The position numbers and the translations under genes are program-made. The notes under the pieces are model-generated. The model was not told the origin of the DNA. It was given only the letters and a program-made list of their open reading frames with translations, and ran no database searches. This document shows, in pieces, positions 1 to 11,354 of a DNA stretch of 64,000 nucleotides. The stretch is from Actinobacillus minor NM305 (GTDB lineage: Bacteria > Pseudomonadota > Gammaproteobacteria > Enterobacterales > Pasteurellaceae), in NCBI RefSeq assembly GCF_000175195.1, contig NZ_ACQL01000106.1, forward strand, positions 80,754 to 144,753, read 5' to 3'. Every line of letters starts with the position of its first letter. The first letter of the stretch is position 1.

Positions 1-262
1 GAATTTCTGTACGATGACGTCCTAAACTGTAATCATCAAGATAGCGTAATGCATTGTCTGAAACAGCTTCATAAAAACTTGGCCAACCACAACCAGCATC
101 AAATTTAGTATCTGAACGGAAGAGAGCATTATGGCATCTCGCGCAACGGTATGTACCTACACGATCTTCGTTCAAAAATTTGCCCGTAAAAGGCTGCTCT
201 GTACCGCTATTTAACAAGATTTCGACTTGTTCTTCGGTAAGTTCATCAATATCTTTTATCAT
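1..262 (-). CDS. msrB: peptide methionine-(R)-S-oxide reductase MsrB, 3' end outside window
   Basis: Reduces methionine-R-sulfoxide in proteins with thioredoxin as electron donor. Only the first 87 codons are here. They begin MIKDIDELTEEQ and contain RCARCHNALF, the first zinc-binding CxxC pair, and GCGWPSF, the family signature. The second zinc pair and the catalytic Cys (RYCxNS in the family) would lie beyond base 1. The ATG is preceded by AAGGGG at a normal distance. The gene is divergent from gapA. The assignment is safe, but integrity of the C-terminus cannot be judged. Confidence 0.93.
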   Translation of the reverse strand, partial: MIKDIDELTEEQVEILLNSGTEQPFTGKFLNEDRVGTYRCARCHNALFRSDTKFDAGCGWPSFYEAVSDNALRYLDDYSLGRHRTEI

Positions 263-348
263 ATTATCCCCTTGCGACTTATTTGTAAGATATAAGCGGT
301 TGTATTTTACAATTTTTTTACGTGAAGCGAAGAAGAATTTTATAAGTT

Positions 349-362
349 TTGACATAGATCAT
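349..362. promoter_or_regulatory. candidate FNR-type box between msrB and gapA
   Basis: TTGACATAGATCAT matches the FNR consensus TTGAT-N4-ATCAA at 8 of 10 fixed positions. It sits in the divergent msrB/gapA intergenic region, about 87 bases before the msrB ATG and 141 before the gapA ATG. Control of either gene by oxygen is inference. Confidence 0.4.
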
Positions 363-401
363 GGAACGTTTATCTGTTATATTGAGAGCTGTTCTTTTTT
401 A

Positions 402-432
402 TTGTCAAAACGGTAATAGTATGTGTTATAAT
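402..432 (+). promoter_or_regulatory. probable gapA promoter
   Basis: TTGTCA (402-407), a 19-base spacer and a perfect TATAAT (427-432) lie about 70 bases before the gapA start. The spacer is slightly long. The -10 is preceded by TGTG, which may help. Confidence 0.5.
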
Positions 433-490
433 TAGCACATCTTGATACTCCTTTTGAGTGATAGAACAATTTTGTTTAACTTTTATATAG

Positions 491-1507
<1,017 letters not shown>

Positions 1508-1535
1508 TCTAGTTTTTGAATAAATATTAAAAATT

Positions 1536-1566
1536 AACGCTCTACTTCGGTAGAGCGTTTTTTTTA
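1536..1566 (+). terminator. Rho-independent terminator of gapA
   Basis: A perfect 10-bp stem AACGCTCTAC/GTAGAGCGTT closes a TTCG tetraloop and is followed by a run of T. Confidence 0.95.
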
Positions 1567-1601
1567 TCTTTTTACGAAAGAAACGTTGAGATATTTTAGA
1601 T

Positions 1602-1634
1602 AAAAAATAAGGTAAGCAAATGGCCTACCTTATT
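1602..1634 (-). terminator. terminator of rsmA
   Basis: AATAAGGTA (1606-1614) pairs with TACCTTATT (1626-1634). On the minus strand the stem runs into the T tract complementary to the A-run at 1602-1607. It lies just downstream of the rsmA stop. Confidence 0.75.
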
Positions 1635-1647
1635 ATTCTATTTAAAT

Positions 1648-2517
1648 TTAAATATCTTCATCCACCAACTCAATATCTTTATCCACTAATGGTGGATTAT
1701 CGCAGAGCCAGTTGGCTAAACGAGCATAATCGGCAATGCTTAAATTCTCTGCACGAGCATTTAAATCAATACCAAGCGCTTCTAATTGTTCTGCTGAAAA
1801 TAATGTAGATAATGCATTACGTAATGTTTTTCTACGTTGATTAAATGCTTGAGTGGTTACTCTGTTTAACCAATAAACGTCTTTAACCGGGTGTGGTATT
1901 TGTTTATGTGGCACAAGTCTAACAACAGCGGAATCTACTTTAGGTGCCGGTTTGAATGCAGTTGGAGGCACTTCTAATACTGGCATAACTTGGCAATAAT
2001 ATTGCGCCATAATGGTTAAGCGACCATAGGCTTTGCTGTTTGGTGCTGCACATAAGCGTTTAACAACCTCTTTTTGCAACATAAAGTGCATATCTTGAAT
2101 GAGATCATGAAATTTAAAGAGATGGAACATTAATGGTGTTGAAATGTTATAAGGTAAGTTACCGAATACACGAACGCCTTCATTTTCTTTCAAATCTAAA
2201 CTTTCAAAATACTCACGAAAATTGAAACGAAGCGCATCTTGCTCAATGATCGTAAGTTTATGATTTAAAAATGGATGATGTCTTAAACGCTCAGCTAAAT
2301 CTCGGTCTAATTCTACAACCGTTAATTTATCAACGAGTTCAGCAACAGGTTCTGTGAGTGCACCTAATCCAGGACCAATTTCTAATAAGTATTGTCCATT
2401 TCTAGGATTGATCGCAGAAACAATGCCGTGAATGACATTCATATCGTGTAAGAAGTTTTGACCAAATCGCTTACGCGCAGTATGACCAAGATGTTTTTTC
2501 GAGTTAATATGACTCAT
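1648..2517 (-). CDS. rsmA: 16S rRNA (adenine1518-N6/adenine1519-N6)-dimethyltransferase
   Basis: KsgA/RsmA uses S-adenosylmethionine to dimethylate two adjacent adenines in the 3' hairpin of 16S rRNA, a late step of 30S assembly. The 289-residue protein shows [11 protein letters not shown] near the N-terminus, the SAM motif [12 protein letters not shown] and the catalytic NLPYNIS. AAGGAT precedes the ATG. It follows surA on the same strand, as in the enterobacterial surA-pdxA-rsmA order, but pdxA is absent here. A hairpin separates it from surA, so read-through or a separate promoter is needed. Confidence 0.97.
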   Translation of the reverse strand: MSHINSKKHLGHTARKRFGQNFLHDMNVIHGIVSAINPRNGQYLLEIGPGLGALTEPVAELVDKLTVVELDRDLAERLRHHPFLNHKLTIIEQDALRFNFREYFESLDLKENEGVRVFGNLPYNISTPLMFHLFKFHDLIQDMHFMLQKEVVKRLCAAPNSKAYGRLTIMAQYYCQVMPVLEVPPTAFKPAPKVDSAVVRLVPHKQIPHPVKDVYWLNRVTTQAFNQRRKTLRNALSTLFSAEQLEALGIDLNARAENLSIADYARLANWLCDNPPLVDKDIELVDEDI

Positions 2518-2539
2518 CGTTATCCTTATTAAATAATGA

Positions 2540-2565
2540 AAGAACCCCGCTTAGGCGAGGTTCTT
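2540..2565 (-). terminator. hairpin between surA and rsmA
   Basis: AAGAACC (2540-2546) pairs with GGTTCTT (2559-2565); after one mismatch CGC pairs with GCG around a TTAG loop. There is no clear T-run on the minus strand, so this may be an attenuator rather than a full stop. Confidence 0.55.
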
Positions 2566-2578
2566 GAAATCAGACAAT

Positions 2579-3532
2579 TTATTTTGCATTCACATATTGG
2601 ATATTAGCTGTTTTTCTTAATGCTTTTACCCAATCTTTAGATGCTGCCTCGGCTTGTTGATTAGCTAGTTGCTCATACGCTCTTTGTGCATAAGCGTCTT
2701 CTGTTCTATCACCTTGACGAGAATCGGTTACTTTCAGAATATGCCAACCGAATTGTGATTTAAATGGTGCAGTAATTTGACCTTGTTTTGCTTTTGCTGC
2801 TGCATTAGCAAATGCAGGATCATAGATATCTAAGAAATTGAATCCTAAGTCACCACCATCAGCAGCAGAAACATAATCTACGGAATTTGCTTTTGCTGCT
2901 TCTTCAAAGGTTGTTTTACCTGCTTTGATGTCAGCAATAATGCTATTTAATTTAGCTTTAGCTTGAGCATCGTTGAGTACTGGCGTTGTTTTAATCAGAA
3001 TATGACTGATACGAGGTTCTGTGCCAGATACTGCTTTTAATTTACCTGCAGCTTTATCTTTTGCCATAAGCGCTTGTGCTTGAGCTCGAACTTCCTCTGG
3101 GTTTACTTGAATTGATTTGCCAATACTTTGATGGCGTACCGCTTCCATCATCATTTGTTGCGCAATTTGTTGGCGATATTGGTTCAAACTAATACCTTGA
3201 TAATCTAATGCGTCAAGTAATTGACCATAGGTTAAACCATTACGAGCAGCAATTTCTTCGATTGCTTGATCTACTCGGCGATAATCCACTTTTACACCAG
3301 ATTGCTGGATAGCTTTTTGAACAAGCATTTCATCAATGATGCTTTCAAGAGCAGCTTTACGATTTGCTTCCGTATTTGCTTTTTTCCCTAATGCTCGAGC
3401 AACTTGGCTTTCCATAATCATATTGCCATCAACGGTTGCAACAACACGTTCTTCGGCAGCAAAAAGAGATTGTGATAAGCCTAATGTTGCAACAAATGCC
3501 ACCAATAAAGATTTGGCTGAGGTAAATTTCAT
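2579..3532 (-). CDS. surA: periplasmic chaperone / peptidyl-prolyl isomerase SurA, single-parvulin form
   Basis: SurA escorts outer-membrane beta-barrel precursors across the periplasm. The 317-residue protein has a signal peptide ending ...LFAAEE, a SurA N-terminal chaperone domain (about 25-165) and one parvulin domain (about 175-275) with RISHILIK, GGDLGF and FGWHILKV. E. coli SurA is about 428 residues with two parvulin domains; here only one is present, in line with short Pasteurellaceae forms. The start follows AGGAAA. It lies upstream of rsmA, which supports SurA over a free PpiC protein. Chaperone activity probably does not need the missing domain. Confidence 0.9.
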   Translation of the reverse strand: MKFTSAKSLLVAFVATLGLSQSLFAAEERVVATVDGNMIMESQVARALGKKANTEANRKAALESIIDEMLVQKAIQQSGVKVDYRRVDQAIEEIAARNGLTYGQLLDALDYQGISLNQYRQQIAQQMMMEAVRHQSIGKSIQVNPEEVRAQAQALMAKDKAAGKLKAVSGTEPRISHILIKTTPVLNDAQAKAKLNSIIADIKAGKTTFEEAAKANSVDYVSAADGGDLGFNFLDIYDPAFANAAAKAKQGQITAPFKSQFGWHILKVTDSRQGDRTEDAYAQRAYEQLANQQAEAASKDWVKALRKTANIQYVNAK

Positions 3533-3615
3533 TTTTCTTTTCCTACTTGTGTAAACACTAAAATTGTCATTTTAGAGTTTGATTATACTAAAAGGTTCAC
3601 TTAGATATAATACTA

Positions 3616-5043
3616 TTATGCTAAAGATTGAATCTTTTTAATCACATTGGTGGTAGAACAGCCGTTTTCAAAATTCAAAACCTGAACTTCGCCTCCGTTG
3701 TTAATGACTTCTTTTGCACCTGCGATTTCTTCAGGTTTATAGTCACCGCCTTTAACGAGAAGGTTTGGTAAAATTTCGCCAATTAAGCGTTGAGGCGTAT
3801 CTTCATTAAATGCAACAACCCAATCAACAGAAGATAATCCTGCTAATACAGCCATACGTGCATCGAGATCATTAATTGGGCGAGCCTCACCTTTTAAACG
3901 TTTAACAGAGTCGTCCGTATTCACGGCAACAATCAAACGATCACCTAATTTACGAGCATTTTCTAAATAAGAAACATGTCCTGGGTGCAGGATATCAAAA
4001 CAGCCGTTTGTCATCACGATTTTCTCGCCACGTTTTTTAGCTTCTTCCACAATCGCTTTTAATTCTGCTTCAGATACAATACCAAAACCGGTTGTTGCAC
4101 GTTGGTGAATTGCATTTTCTAATTCAACCGGACTTACCGTAGATGTTCCTAGTTTACCGACAACTACGCCTGCTGCAGCATTAGCGAGGTAACATGCTTC
4201 TTCAAAAGGACGACCGTCAGCAATAGCAGTTGCTAAAACACTTATTACCGTATCGCCGGCACCTGTTACATCATAAACTTCTTTTGCTTGTGTCGGTAAG
4301 TGATAAGGTGCTTGATTTGGACGAATTAACGTCATTCCTTTTTCAGAACGAGTTACCAATAACGCGGTCAAGTCAAAGTCTGCAATCATTTTCAAGCCTT
4401 TAGCGACAATCTCATCATCGTCTTTACAATGACCAACAACGGCTTCAAATTCAGACATGTTTGGTGTTAAAAGCGTTGCACCGCGATAACGCTCAAAATC
4501 GGTTCCTTTTGGATCGATCAACACCGGTACATTGGCTTTACGAGCAATTTGGATCATCTCTTGGACGGATTCTAAAGTACCCTTACCGTAATCTGAAAGA
4601 ATTAAAGCGCCATAATCCTGAATGTTTTGCGCTAATTTATTTAATAAATCACTGCTTTCAACGTTATGGAATCCTTCCTCAAAATCTAAACGCAATAATT
4701 GTTGATGACGAGAAAGAATACGCAATTTCGTAATGGTTGGATGTGTGGTTAATGCAACACAATGATTTTGAATATTGTGTGAGTTCAGTAGCTTATCTAA
4801 TGCATTTCCGGCATCATCTTGACCAATTAAACCATGTAAAGCTACTGGAACATTCAAACTGGCAATGTTCATTGCAACGTTTGCTGCACCACCGGCACGC
4901 TCTTCAATATCCTGAACCTTTACCACCGGAACAGGTGCTTCCGGCGAAATACGATTTGTTGCACCAAACCAGTAGCGATCTAGCATTACATCACCAAGCA
5001 CTAATACTTTAGCTTGATTAAATTTAGGGAAGTATTGCATCAT
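3616..5043 (-). CDS. hldE: bifunctional heptose-7-phosphate kinase / heptose-1-phosphate adenylyltransferase
   Basis: Makes ADP-heptose for the LPS inner core in two steps: phosphorylation of D-glycero-beta-D-manno-heptose 7-phosphate at C1 and adenylyl transfer. The 475 residues divide into a PfkB-type kinase (about 1-320; [23 protein letters not shown]) and a nucleotidyltransferase (about 340-475; [19 protein letters not shown]). Full family length. The start has two adjacent ATGs (5043 and 5040) behind a weak GAGAG site. It lies 43 bases downstream of der and may share its transcript. Confidence 0.97.
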   Translation of the reverse strand: MMQYFPKFNQAKVLVLGDVMLDRYWFGATNRISPEAPVPVVKVQDIEERAGGAANVAMNIASLNVPVALHGLIGQDDAGNALDKLLNSHNIQNHCVALTTHPTITKLRILSRHQQLLRLDFEEGFHNVESSDLLNKLAQNIQDYGALILSDYGKGTLESVQEMIQIARKANVPVLIDPKGTDFERYRGATLLTPNMSEFEAVVGHCKDDDEIVAKGLKMIADFDLTALLVTRSEKGMTLIRPNQAPYHLPTQAKEVYDVTGAGDTVISVLATAIADGRPFEEACYLANAAAGVVVGKLGTSTVSPVELENAIHQRATTGFGIVSEAELKAIVEEAKKRGEKIVMTNGCFDILHPGHVSYLENARKLGDRLIVAVNTDDSVKRLKGEARPINDLDARMAVLAGLSSVDWVVAFNEDTPQRLIGEILPNLLVKGGDYKPEEIAGAKEVINNGGEVQVLNFENGCSTTNVIKKIQSLA

Positions 5044-5086
5044 TTATTTACATCTCTCTTATTTTAAAACGAGAAAAGGGACAAAT

Positions 5087-6619
5087 TTATCTTTTATTTT
5101 TCTTAATAAATTTCATTAAGCGTTTACGTTTACGTAATTGGCTTGGCGTCAATTTATTTCGTTTACCAGCAAAAGGATTGTTACCTTCTTGGAATTGAAT
5201 ACGAATTGGCGAGCCAATAATTTTTAAACTCTTACGATAATAATTAGATAAATAGCGTTTATAAGAGTCTGCTAATTTATCAACTTGATTACCGTGAATC
5301 ACAATAATCGGTGGGTTATAACCACCTGGGTGAGCATATTTTAATTTCACTCTACGGCCATTGACGAGAGGCGGTTGGTGTTCGTCCGCAGCCATACGTA
5401 AAATACGGGTAAGCATAGAGGTTGATGTTTTTTGTGTCGCACAAGCATAGGCTTCTTTCACAGATTCAAATAAATTACCAACACCTGAGCCATGTAAAGC
5501 CGAAATAAAATGCACACGGGCAAAATCAATAAAATCTAAACGGCGATCTAACTCGGATTTCACTTGGTCTTTAATATCTTGTGATAATCCATCCCATTTA
5601 TTAACGACAATAACAAGTGAACGTCCAGCATTGAGAATAAAGCCTAACAATGAAAGGTCTTGATCTGAAATCCCTTCACGAGCATCAATGGTTAATAGCA
5701 CCACATTGGCATCTTGAATCGCTTGTAAGGTTTTGATTACCGAGAATTTTTCCACGGCAAGGTTCACTTTACCACGTCTACGGACACCAGCAGTATCAAT
5801 GATTGTATAGTGCTGCCCATCTCGTTCCATTGGAATATAGATAGAATCACGCGTAGTGCCCGGCATATCGTAAACAACAACACGCTCTTCGCCTAAAATA
5901 CGGTTAGTTAAAGTTGATTTTCCAACGTTAGGACGTCCCACAATGGCAATTTTGATATTTTTATCTTCAATAGAAGTATTTTCTTCTTCCAATGCTTCGT
6001 CTAATAATGCCGCATCTTCTTCATTTTCGAAATCAAAATCACGATCCCACTCATCTTGAGTTGTCTCATTTTCTTCGTGATCTGCAAATTCATCTTCATT
6101 TTCAACCGCTTGTGAACCACCGAGTTCTTCAGCTAGCGGTGCTAAAACTTGCTCGATAAGTTGCGTTACACCTCGACCTTGCGCCGCCGCAATTTGCTCA
6201 ACTTCGCCTAAACCTAACTGGTAAAACTCGGCGCAATGGGAATCTGCATCAATGCCATCGGTTTTATTGGCTACCACGACCGTGGTTTTTTCACGTTGGC
6301 GAAGGTATTGAGCAATACCCACATCAGCAGGTAATAGTCCGGCACGTGCATCCACTAAAAAGAGTACAACGTCCGCTTCTTCAATCGCTAATAACGATTG
6401 TTCAGCCATTTTTTCTTCGACACCTTCTTCGGAGCCATCAATACCACCGGTATCAATAACAATGAAATCATAACCGCCAATGTTCGCATGGCCATATTTT
6501 CGGTCTCGTGTTAAGCCGGGGAAGTCTGCCACGAGAGCATCTCGTGTGCGAGTTAAGCGATTAAAGAGTGTTGATTTACCAACATTAGGTCTGCCGACAA
6601 GGGCAACAACTGGAGTCAT
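5087..6619 (-). CDS. der: ribosome biogenesis GTPase Der (EngA)
   Basis: Essential GTPase that binds 50S precursors. The 510-residue protein has two G domains in tandem: the first with [16 protein letters not shown] and NKTD, the second with [21 protein letters not shown] and NKWD. They are joined by a very acidic linker (about 170-215) rich in Glu and Asp. A C-terminal KH-like domain and a Lys/Arg-rich tail follow. It is slightly longer than E. coli Der (490), mainly in the linker. AAGGAA precedes the ATG. hldE follows in the same direction. Confidence 0.98.
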   Translation of the reverse strand: MTPVVALVGRPNVGKSTLFNRLTRTRDALVADFPGLTRDRKYGHANIGGYDFIVIDTGGIDGSEEGVEEKMAEQSLLAIEEADVVLFLVDARAGLLPADVGIAQYLRQREKTTVVVANKTDGIDADSHCAEFYQLGLGEVEQIAAAQGRGVTQLIEQVLAPLAEELGGSQAVENEDEFADHEENETTQDEWDRDFDFENEEDAALLDEALEEENTSIEDKNIKIAIVGRPNVGKSTLTNRILGEERVVVYDMPGTTRDSIYIPMERDGQHYTIIDTAGVRRRGKVNLAVEKFSVIKTLQAIQDANVVLLTIDAREGISDQDLSLLGFILNAGRSLVIVVNKWDGLSQDIKDQVKSELDRRLDFIDFARVHFISALHGSGVGNLFESVKEAYACATQKTSTSMLTRILRMAADEHQPPLVNGRRVKLKYAHPGGYNPPIIVIHGNQVDKLADSYKRYLSNYYRKSLKIIGSPIRIQFQEGNNPFAGKRNKLTPSQLRKRKRLMKFIKKNKR

Positions 6620-6716
6620 AGGTATATTATTCCTTTCTTATCAATAGGGTTCTTGCGTATTGCAAAATTGACATATTATATACTAAATCAAGATAAGATC
6701 GGAAATATGATCAGAA

Positions 6717-6760
6717 AAGCGGTCGATTTTCTGTAAGAATTTACCAAAAATTGACCGCTT
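6717..6760 (-). terminator. inverted USS pair downstream of hemA
   Basis: AAGCGGTC (6717-6724) and GACCGCTT (6753-6760) are inverted uptake sequences able to form a hairpin. On the minus strand TTTT follows the stem. Paired USSs commonly double as terminators in this family. Confidence 0.75.
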
Positions 6761-6766
6761 GAGTTA

Positions 6767-8074
6767 TTATTGTTCTGCTTTAAGTGCTTTAGAAAAACTT
6801 TGTAAGCCCTTTGAATTACCTTCTTTTGCCATTGATTGAAGCGCTTGAGTCGGAATATGTAATAAACTGTTAGTGAGTTTATAACTTAATTCATTTAATA
6901 TTTTTTCACTATCTTGCCCACTCTGGAGCGCCTGCATTGCTTTTGAGAGTAATTCTTGGCGGATCGTTTCTGCATCTTGGCGGTAGCGTTTGATTAAATC
7001 ACTGGATTGCTGTTGTTTTAACCATTCAAAGAAAGATTTACATTCTTCATCCACGATCATTTCCGCTTGTTCCGCCGCTTGTTGGCGTTGGGCAAGATTG
7101 CGTTGAATAATATTTTGCAGATCATCAACGCTATAAGAATAAACGCCATCAATATCGCCGGCATTTTCATCAATATCTCGAGGTACAGCAATATCAACTA
7201 ATAGCATCGGATCAAATTGTCGTTGTTTTTGGGCTTCTTTTACCATCTCTTTGCTAATGAGCATATCAGGGCTACCCGTAGAGCTAATCACAACATCCGC
7301 TTGATTTAACCCGACTTGTAATGCACTGAGAGAAAGAATTTGCATTGGAACATTAAGCTTTTCGGCTAACATTTCCGCGCGGATATGCGTTCGGTTCGCA
7401 ATCATGATGTTTTTTGCGCCGTGCTGAATTAGATAACGAGCCACCAATTCAATAGTTTCGCCTGCACCGACTAAGAGAAAACGGAGTTTACCAAAATCAT
7501 CAAAGATTTGGCGAGCAAGACCACAAGCGGCATAAGCAACGGAGACCGCACTCGAACCTATTTCCGTTTCAGAACGAACGCGTTTAGCGGTAGAAAAGGT
7601 TCGTTGAAATAATCGGGAAAGCTTGCTGGAAATGCCGATATGTTGTTTTTGGTAAAAATGCTCGCTATCGTGATAGGCTTGTTTAACCTGCCCTAAAATT
7701 TGTGGTTCGCCCAAAATCAGTGAATCTAACCCACAAGCCACTTTCATGAGGTGGCGAGCAGCTTCCATATTTTGTTTAAAATAAATACATTCGCGTAATT
7801 CATCATGATCAAGTTGATGAATATTCGCAAACCAATTAAAGCATTTTTCTCGCCATTCGAGGTTAGCCGCCTCTTCTTCTCGCGGTGTGATATTCGGTTG
7901 ATGAAAGTAAAGTTCTGTTCGGTTACAGGTCGAGAGAATGACCACGCTTTCCGCTAAATCTTGTTGCTGAATTTGACTAAGAGCAAGCTGACGTTTTTGA
8001 TCGTCAAATGCAACTTTTCCTCTTAATCCAACAGATGCGGTTTTATGGTTAATGCCTAAAGCTAGAATGGTCAT
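6767..8074 (-). CDS. hemA: glutamyl-tRNA reductase
   Basis: First step of C5-pathway haem synthesis: NADPH reduction of glutamyl-tRNA to glutamate-1-semialdehyde. The 435-residue protein begins with GINHKTASV, has the nucleophilic Cys in STCNRTE near residue 50, an NADPH-binding segment with LLVGAGET (about 200), and a C-terminal dimerisation helix. Full length. The ATG is preceded only by a weak GAG. It appears monocistronic, ending at an inverted USS pair. The gene implies an intact C5 branch, not a haem auxotroph at this step. Confidence 0.97.
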   Translation of the reverse strand: MTILALGINHKTASVGLRGKVAFDDQKRQLALSQIQQQDLAESVVILSTCNRTELYFHQPNITPREEEAANLEWREKCFNWFANIHQLDHDELRECIYFKQNMEAARHLMKVACGLDSLILGEPQILGQVKQAYHDSEHFYQKQHIGISSKLSRLFQRTFSTAKRVRSETEIGSSAVSVAYAACGLARQIFDDFGKLRFLLVGAGETIELVARYLIQHGAKNIMIANRTHIRAEMLAEKLNVPMQILSLSALQVGLNQADVVISSTGSPDMLISKEMVKEAQKQRQFDPMLLVDIAVPRDIDENAGDIDGVYSYSVDDLQNIIQRNLAQRQQAAEQAEMIVDEECKSFFEWLKQQQSSDLIKRYRQDAETIRQELLSKAMQALQSGQDSEKILNELSYKLTNSLLHIPTQALQSMAKEGNSKGLQSFSKALKAEQ

Positions 8075-8188
8075 TCAAGTCTCACAAATTAAACAGATAC
8101 AGTATCAGAAATAAAATTTACCGCATTCTAGCGAATCGTTTATAAGGCTGCAAATAATTGTAGAGATTGATTTGATTTATCACAATGA

Positions 8189-8210
8189 GATTACCTCCTT
8201 AGAGGTAATC
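8189..8210 (-). terminator. hairpin at the end of dacB
   Basis: GATTACCTC (8189-8197) pairs perfectly with GAGGTAATC (8202-8210) around CTTA. It overlaps the dacB stop codon (8209-8211). There is no strong T-run on the minus strand. Confidence 0.6.
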
Positions 8211-9648
8211 ACTCTTGGTAAAGCGCCATAAACAGATTATGTTCAAAATTAACCAACGGCGCTCGTTTGGTTTTACTTTCTAAATCGCCCGTAGAATAGC
8301 CGTTAATGAATTGAACGAAGGCAATTCTTTCGCCTTTCGCATTTTTCATAAAACCAGCAAGATTATAGACGCCTTTTAAAGATCCCGTTTTGGCAATGAT
8401 ATTTTTGACTAACGGCTCGTTGATCATAGAGCCTCTGCCGGAAATTGTGCCATCAACACCAGCAATCGGAAATGTTTCTAACAGCTGTAAACTGTCTTCA
8501 TTTTTGGCAATATATTCAAGTGCTTGAAGCATGGTTTCTGCACTAACCTGATTATGTCGGGAAAGACCGGAACCATCTGCAATAATGCTGTTATTGAAGG
8601 TTATATTCGCTTTTGTGTTTAATAAATGGCGAACAACATGGCTTGCCAATTGGAATGAAGCAGGGCGGTTTTGCTGATGATAAGCGACCGTTCTAAAAAG
8701 AGCATCGGCAATTTGGTTATCCGATTTTTTCATCATTTTTTTGAGTAAATCGGGGAGTGGTTTTGAAAAATGTTCTGCGAGCAAAGTGCCTTTTTGAGCA
8801 TGAGGCGCTTCTTTTACCTGCCCATCAAAGGTTATCGCCAATTTTTTGAGATTGGCTAAACTGATGCTTGCGCCATAACTTGTTGGGTCTTGAACCGAAA
8901 AACTTAAACCAAAGGGGGTAGGCTGGCGCGCCATACAACCTTTCACTTGATAGCGGTTATTATCATGCGCCACCACATCAAGTTGGCAATAAGGCGAATC
9001 TTCTTTGCTGACGATATATGCCGAGCTAAAAACCTGAACAGGATAAGCGGAAGGCACGTCTACTTTTGCATAATCGCCAACGGGTTGGTCTGCATTTAAA
9101 TTTACATAAAAGCAGTTATGATCGATATTGATTGCAGCAGGCGGAGCATTGAAGCACATGGTTAAATCGTTCCAGATCCAACCTGAAGCTTTATCATGGC
9201 TAGCAAAGACCGAAGTGTCTAAAAGCAAATTTCCCTCAATTTTTTGGATACCTTGCTTTTTTAATTCGCTAAAAAGTTGATAAAATTGACCGCTTGTTAA
9301 ATCAGGATCGCCCGTAAATTTCACAATTAAATCGCCTTTTAAGACATTATTTTCAATCTTTCCATTAGTCAGTAAAGCGGTTTGGAAACGGAAATCTTGC
9401 GGTAGCGCCAATTTTGCAGCTAAAGCAGTAAAGACTTTTTGCGTACTGGCAGGCAACATAAAAATATCACTTTGATGTTGGGTAATAATCTGATTGGTGT
9501 CAAGATTTTTAGCGATAAAGGTTGCTGAAGTACCGGAAGGGAGATAGCTTAGTAGCTGCGTTGTATTGATTTCAGCTGAGCTACAAGCGCTATAACATAA
9601 CCCGAGAAGAATGCTGTTTTTTAGAAAGCGTGAGAATTTAAAGAACAT
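8209..9648 (-). CDS. dacB: D-alanyl-D-alanine carboxypeptidase/endopeptidase (PBP4)
   Basis: Low-molecular-mass penicillin-binding protein that trims and cleaves peptidoglycan cross-links in the periplasm. The 479-residue protein has a signal peptide, the SxxK box STQK (Ser68-Lys71), the SDN triad member in KKSDNQIAD and the KTG box in IAKTGSLKG. The large insert between the first and second boxes is typical of the PBP4 class. No Shine-Dalgarno is obvious. It is divergent from greA, the same arrangement as in E. coli. Confidence 0.96.
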   Translation of the reverse strand: MFFKFSRFLKNSILLGLCYSACSSAEINTTQLLSYLPSGTSATFIAKNLDTNQIITQHQSDIFMLPASTQKVFTALAAKLALPQDFRFQTALLTNGKIENNVLKGDLIVKFTGDPDLTSGQFYQLFSELKKQGIQKIEGNLLLDTSVFASHDKASGWIWNDLTMCFNAPPAAINIDHNCFYVNLNADQPVGDYAKVDVPSAYPVQVFSSAYIVSKEDSPYCQLDVVAHDNNRYQVKGCMARQPTPFGLSFSVQDPTSYGASISLANLKKLAITFDGQVKEAPHAQKGTLLAEHFSKPLPDLLKKMMKKSDNQIADALFRTVAYHQQNRPASFQLASHVVRHLLNTKANITFNNSIIADGSGLSRHNQVSAETMLQALEYIAKNEDSLQLLETFPIAGVDGTISGRGSMINEPLVKNIIAKTGSLKGVYNLAGFMKNAKGERIAFVQFINGYSTGDLESKTKRAPLVNFEHNLFMALYQE

Positions 9649-9769
9649 AGTTGTGTATTTAATCTATTGATATTTTTTATTAGAAATTGAATAATAGCCC
9701 TTTCATTTCTGTTCGTAAACGACAAATTTGTAAATCATAAATTTGGTAAAGTATTTTAGAGGATAACTA

Positions 9770-10246
9770 ATGAAACAAATCCCAATGACAGTGCGTGGTG
9801 CAGAATTACTACGTGAAGAGTTAGATTTTTTAAAAAATGTGCGCCGTCCACAAATCATTGACGCTATTGCAGAGGCACGTGAACACGGCGATTTAAAAGA
9901 AAATGCAGAATATCATGCCGCTCGTGAACAACAAGGCTTCTGTGAAGGGCGTATTCAAGAGATTGAAGGTAAATTAGCCAATGCACAAATTATTGATGTC
10001 ACTAAAATGCAAAATAACGGTAAAGTGATTTTTGGTGCAACGGTGAGTTTAGTAAACGTGGATACAGATGAAGAAGTCACTTACCGCATTGTTGGCGATG
10101 ATGAAGCGAACATCAAAGAAGGATTAATTTCAGTAAATTCTCCGATTGCACGTGGTTTAGTCGGAAAAGAAGTGGACGATTCGGTATCAATTACAACTCC
10201 GGGCGGTAAAGTTGAATTTGATATTGTAGATGTTGAATATATCTAA
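9770..10246 (+). CDS. greA: transcript cleavage factor GreA
   Basis: Rescues backtracked RNA polymerase by stimulating cleavage of the 3' RNA end. The 158-residue protein has the N-terminal coiled coil with the acidic tip ([20 protein letters not shown], about 38-57) and a C-terminal FKBP-like globular domain. Length equals E. coli GreA. AGAGGA lies just before the ATG. It is single, ended by an inverted USS hairpin shared with prmB. Confidence 0.98.
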   Translation: MKQIPMTVRGAELLREELDFLKNVRRPQIIDAIAEAREHGDLKENAEYHAAREQQGFCEGRIQEIEGKLANAQIIDVTKMQNNGKVIFGATVSLVNVDTDEEVTYRIVGDDEANIKEGLISVNSPIARGLVGKEVDDSVSITTPGGKVEFDIVDVEYI

Positions 10247-10264
10247 TACGTAACGAAGATAGAA

Positions 10265-10303
10265 AACAAGCGGTAAGATTTTAAGAAAATTTTACCGCTT
10301 GTT
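10265..10303. terminator. inverted USS hairpin between greA and prmB
   Basis: AACAAGCGGTAA (10265-10276) pairs with TTACCGCTTGTT (10292-10303), a 12-bp stem extended by A/T pairs inside. TTTT follows on the plus strand. It lies between convergent genes and can stop both. Confidence 0.85.
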
Positions 10304-10306
10304 CTT

Positions 10307-11254
10307 TTATACCATAAATAGATCTCGATATTGAAGTAATTGGGCTTTGGTTAAGCTGAATACACCTAAGCCTCCATTTGGGAATTCAATCCAATTAAAT
10401 GGTACAGATGGGTATTGTTCCATTAAGTGAATCATACTATTACCCACTTCGCAAACTAAGACACCATTATCGGATAAATAATCTGCCGCTTGAGCTAAAA
10501 TACGTTTAGTAATATTTAAACCATCTTCACCAGAACCTAATGCTAATTCCGGCTCAAAGTGGAATTCTTCCGGCATATCATCTAAATCTTCCTGATCGAC
10601 ATAAGGCGGATTAGTCACAATTAAATCATATTTATCTTGAGGAATATCGTTAAACAGATCCGAGCTAATCGGGAATACCCGATGAGAAAGTTGATGACGT
10701 TCGATATTAATTTGCGCCACATCTAATGCATCTAAAGATAAATCTACGGCATCTACTTCTGCGTCAGGAAAAGCAACAGCACAAGCAATAGCGATACAGC
10801 CACTCCCCGTACACATATCTAAAATACGTTTAGGTGAGGTTGAAATAAGCCCGTTAAATTGTTGGCTAATTAGCTCGCCAATTGGAGAACGAGGAACAAT
10901 AACACGCTCATCAACATAGAATTCCAAACCGCAGAACCAAGATGAATTCGTTAAATAAGCAACCGGCTTACGAGAACCTAAGCGCTCTTGAATAAAATGA
11001 AAAACACGTGTTTTTTCGACATCAGTTAGACGAGATTGATACATTGCTTCTGGCACATCAGCAGGTAAATATAACGCATTAAGAACAAGTTGCTGAGCTT
11101 CATCCCACGCATTGTCATAACCATGACCGTAATAAAGATCAGAAGCATTGAAATAGCTATATGCCCAACGCATCATATCTTGAATGGTTTTTAAATCAGT
11201 TAAAGCACTTGAGGCTGAAATTTCCCCAAGAAGTTCTAAATTATGTTGATACAT
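10307..11254 (-). CDS. prmB: 50S ribosomal protein L3 glutamine N5-methyltransferase
   Basis: Methylates Gln150 of L3 using SAM, aiding 50S assembly. The 315-residue protein has a PrmC/HemK-type fold: [16 protein letters not shown] motif and the catalytic NPPY in [14 protein letters not shown] start at MYQHNLE (11254), which follows AAGGAA; an upstream in-frame ATG (11311) would add 19 residues without a ribosome site. FDVDER-type sequence before [13 protein letters not shown] fits PrmB rather than PrmC. It is divergent from smrB, as in E. coli. Confidence 0.95.
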   Translation of the reverse strand: MYQHNLELLGEISASSALTDLKTIQDMMRWAYSYFNASDLYYGHGYDNAWDEAQQLVLNALYLPADVPEAMYQSRLTDVEKTRVFHFIQERLGSRKPVAYLTNSSWFCGLEFYVDERVIVPRSPIGELISQQFNGLISTSPKRILDMCTGSGCIAIACAVAFPDAEVDAVDLSLDALDVAQINIERHQLSHRVFPISSDLFNDIPQDKYDLIVTNPPYVDQEDLDDMPEEFHFEPELALGSGEDGLNITKRILAQAADYLSDNGVLVCEVGNSMIHLMEQYPSVPFNWIEFPNGGLGVFSLTKAQLLQYRDLFMV

Positions 11255-11354
11255 AAGTATTCCTTTCACTAAAATTTGCCGCATTATCGCTTTTTGGCTG
11301 AGATGTATCAACCCTTTTTATTATGTTAAAATAACGAAATTTAAGGAGAGCAGA

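Noticed and set aside
2579..3532. SurA as a truncated pseudogene
   Set aside because: The single parvulin domain is complete, the frame is open with a good start, and short forms are normal in this family.
4461..5012. Plus-strand frames opposite hldE
   Set aside because: No ribosome site or family match; codon pattern is the shadow of hldE.
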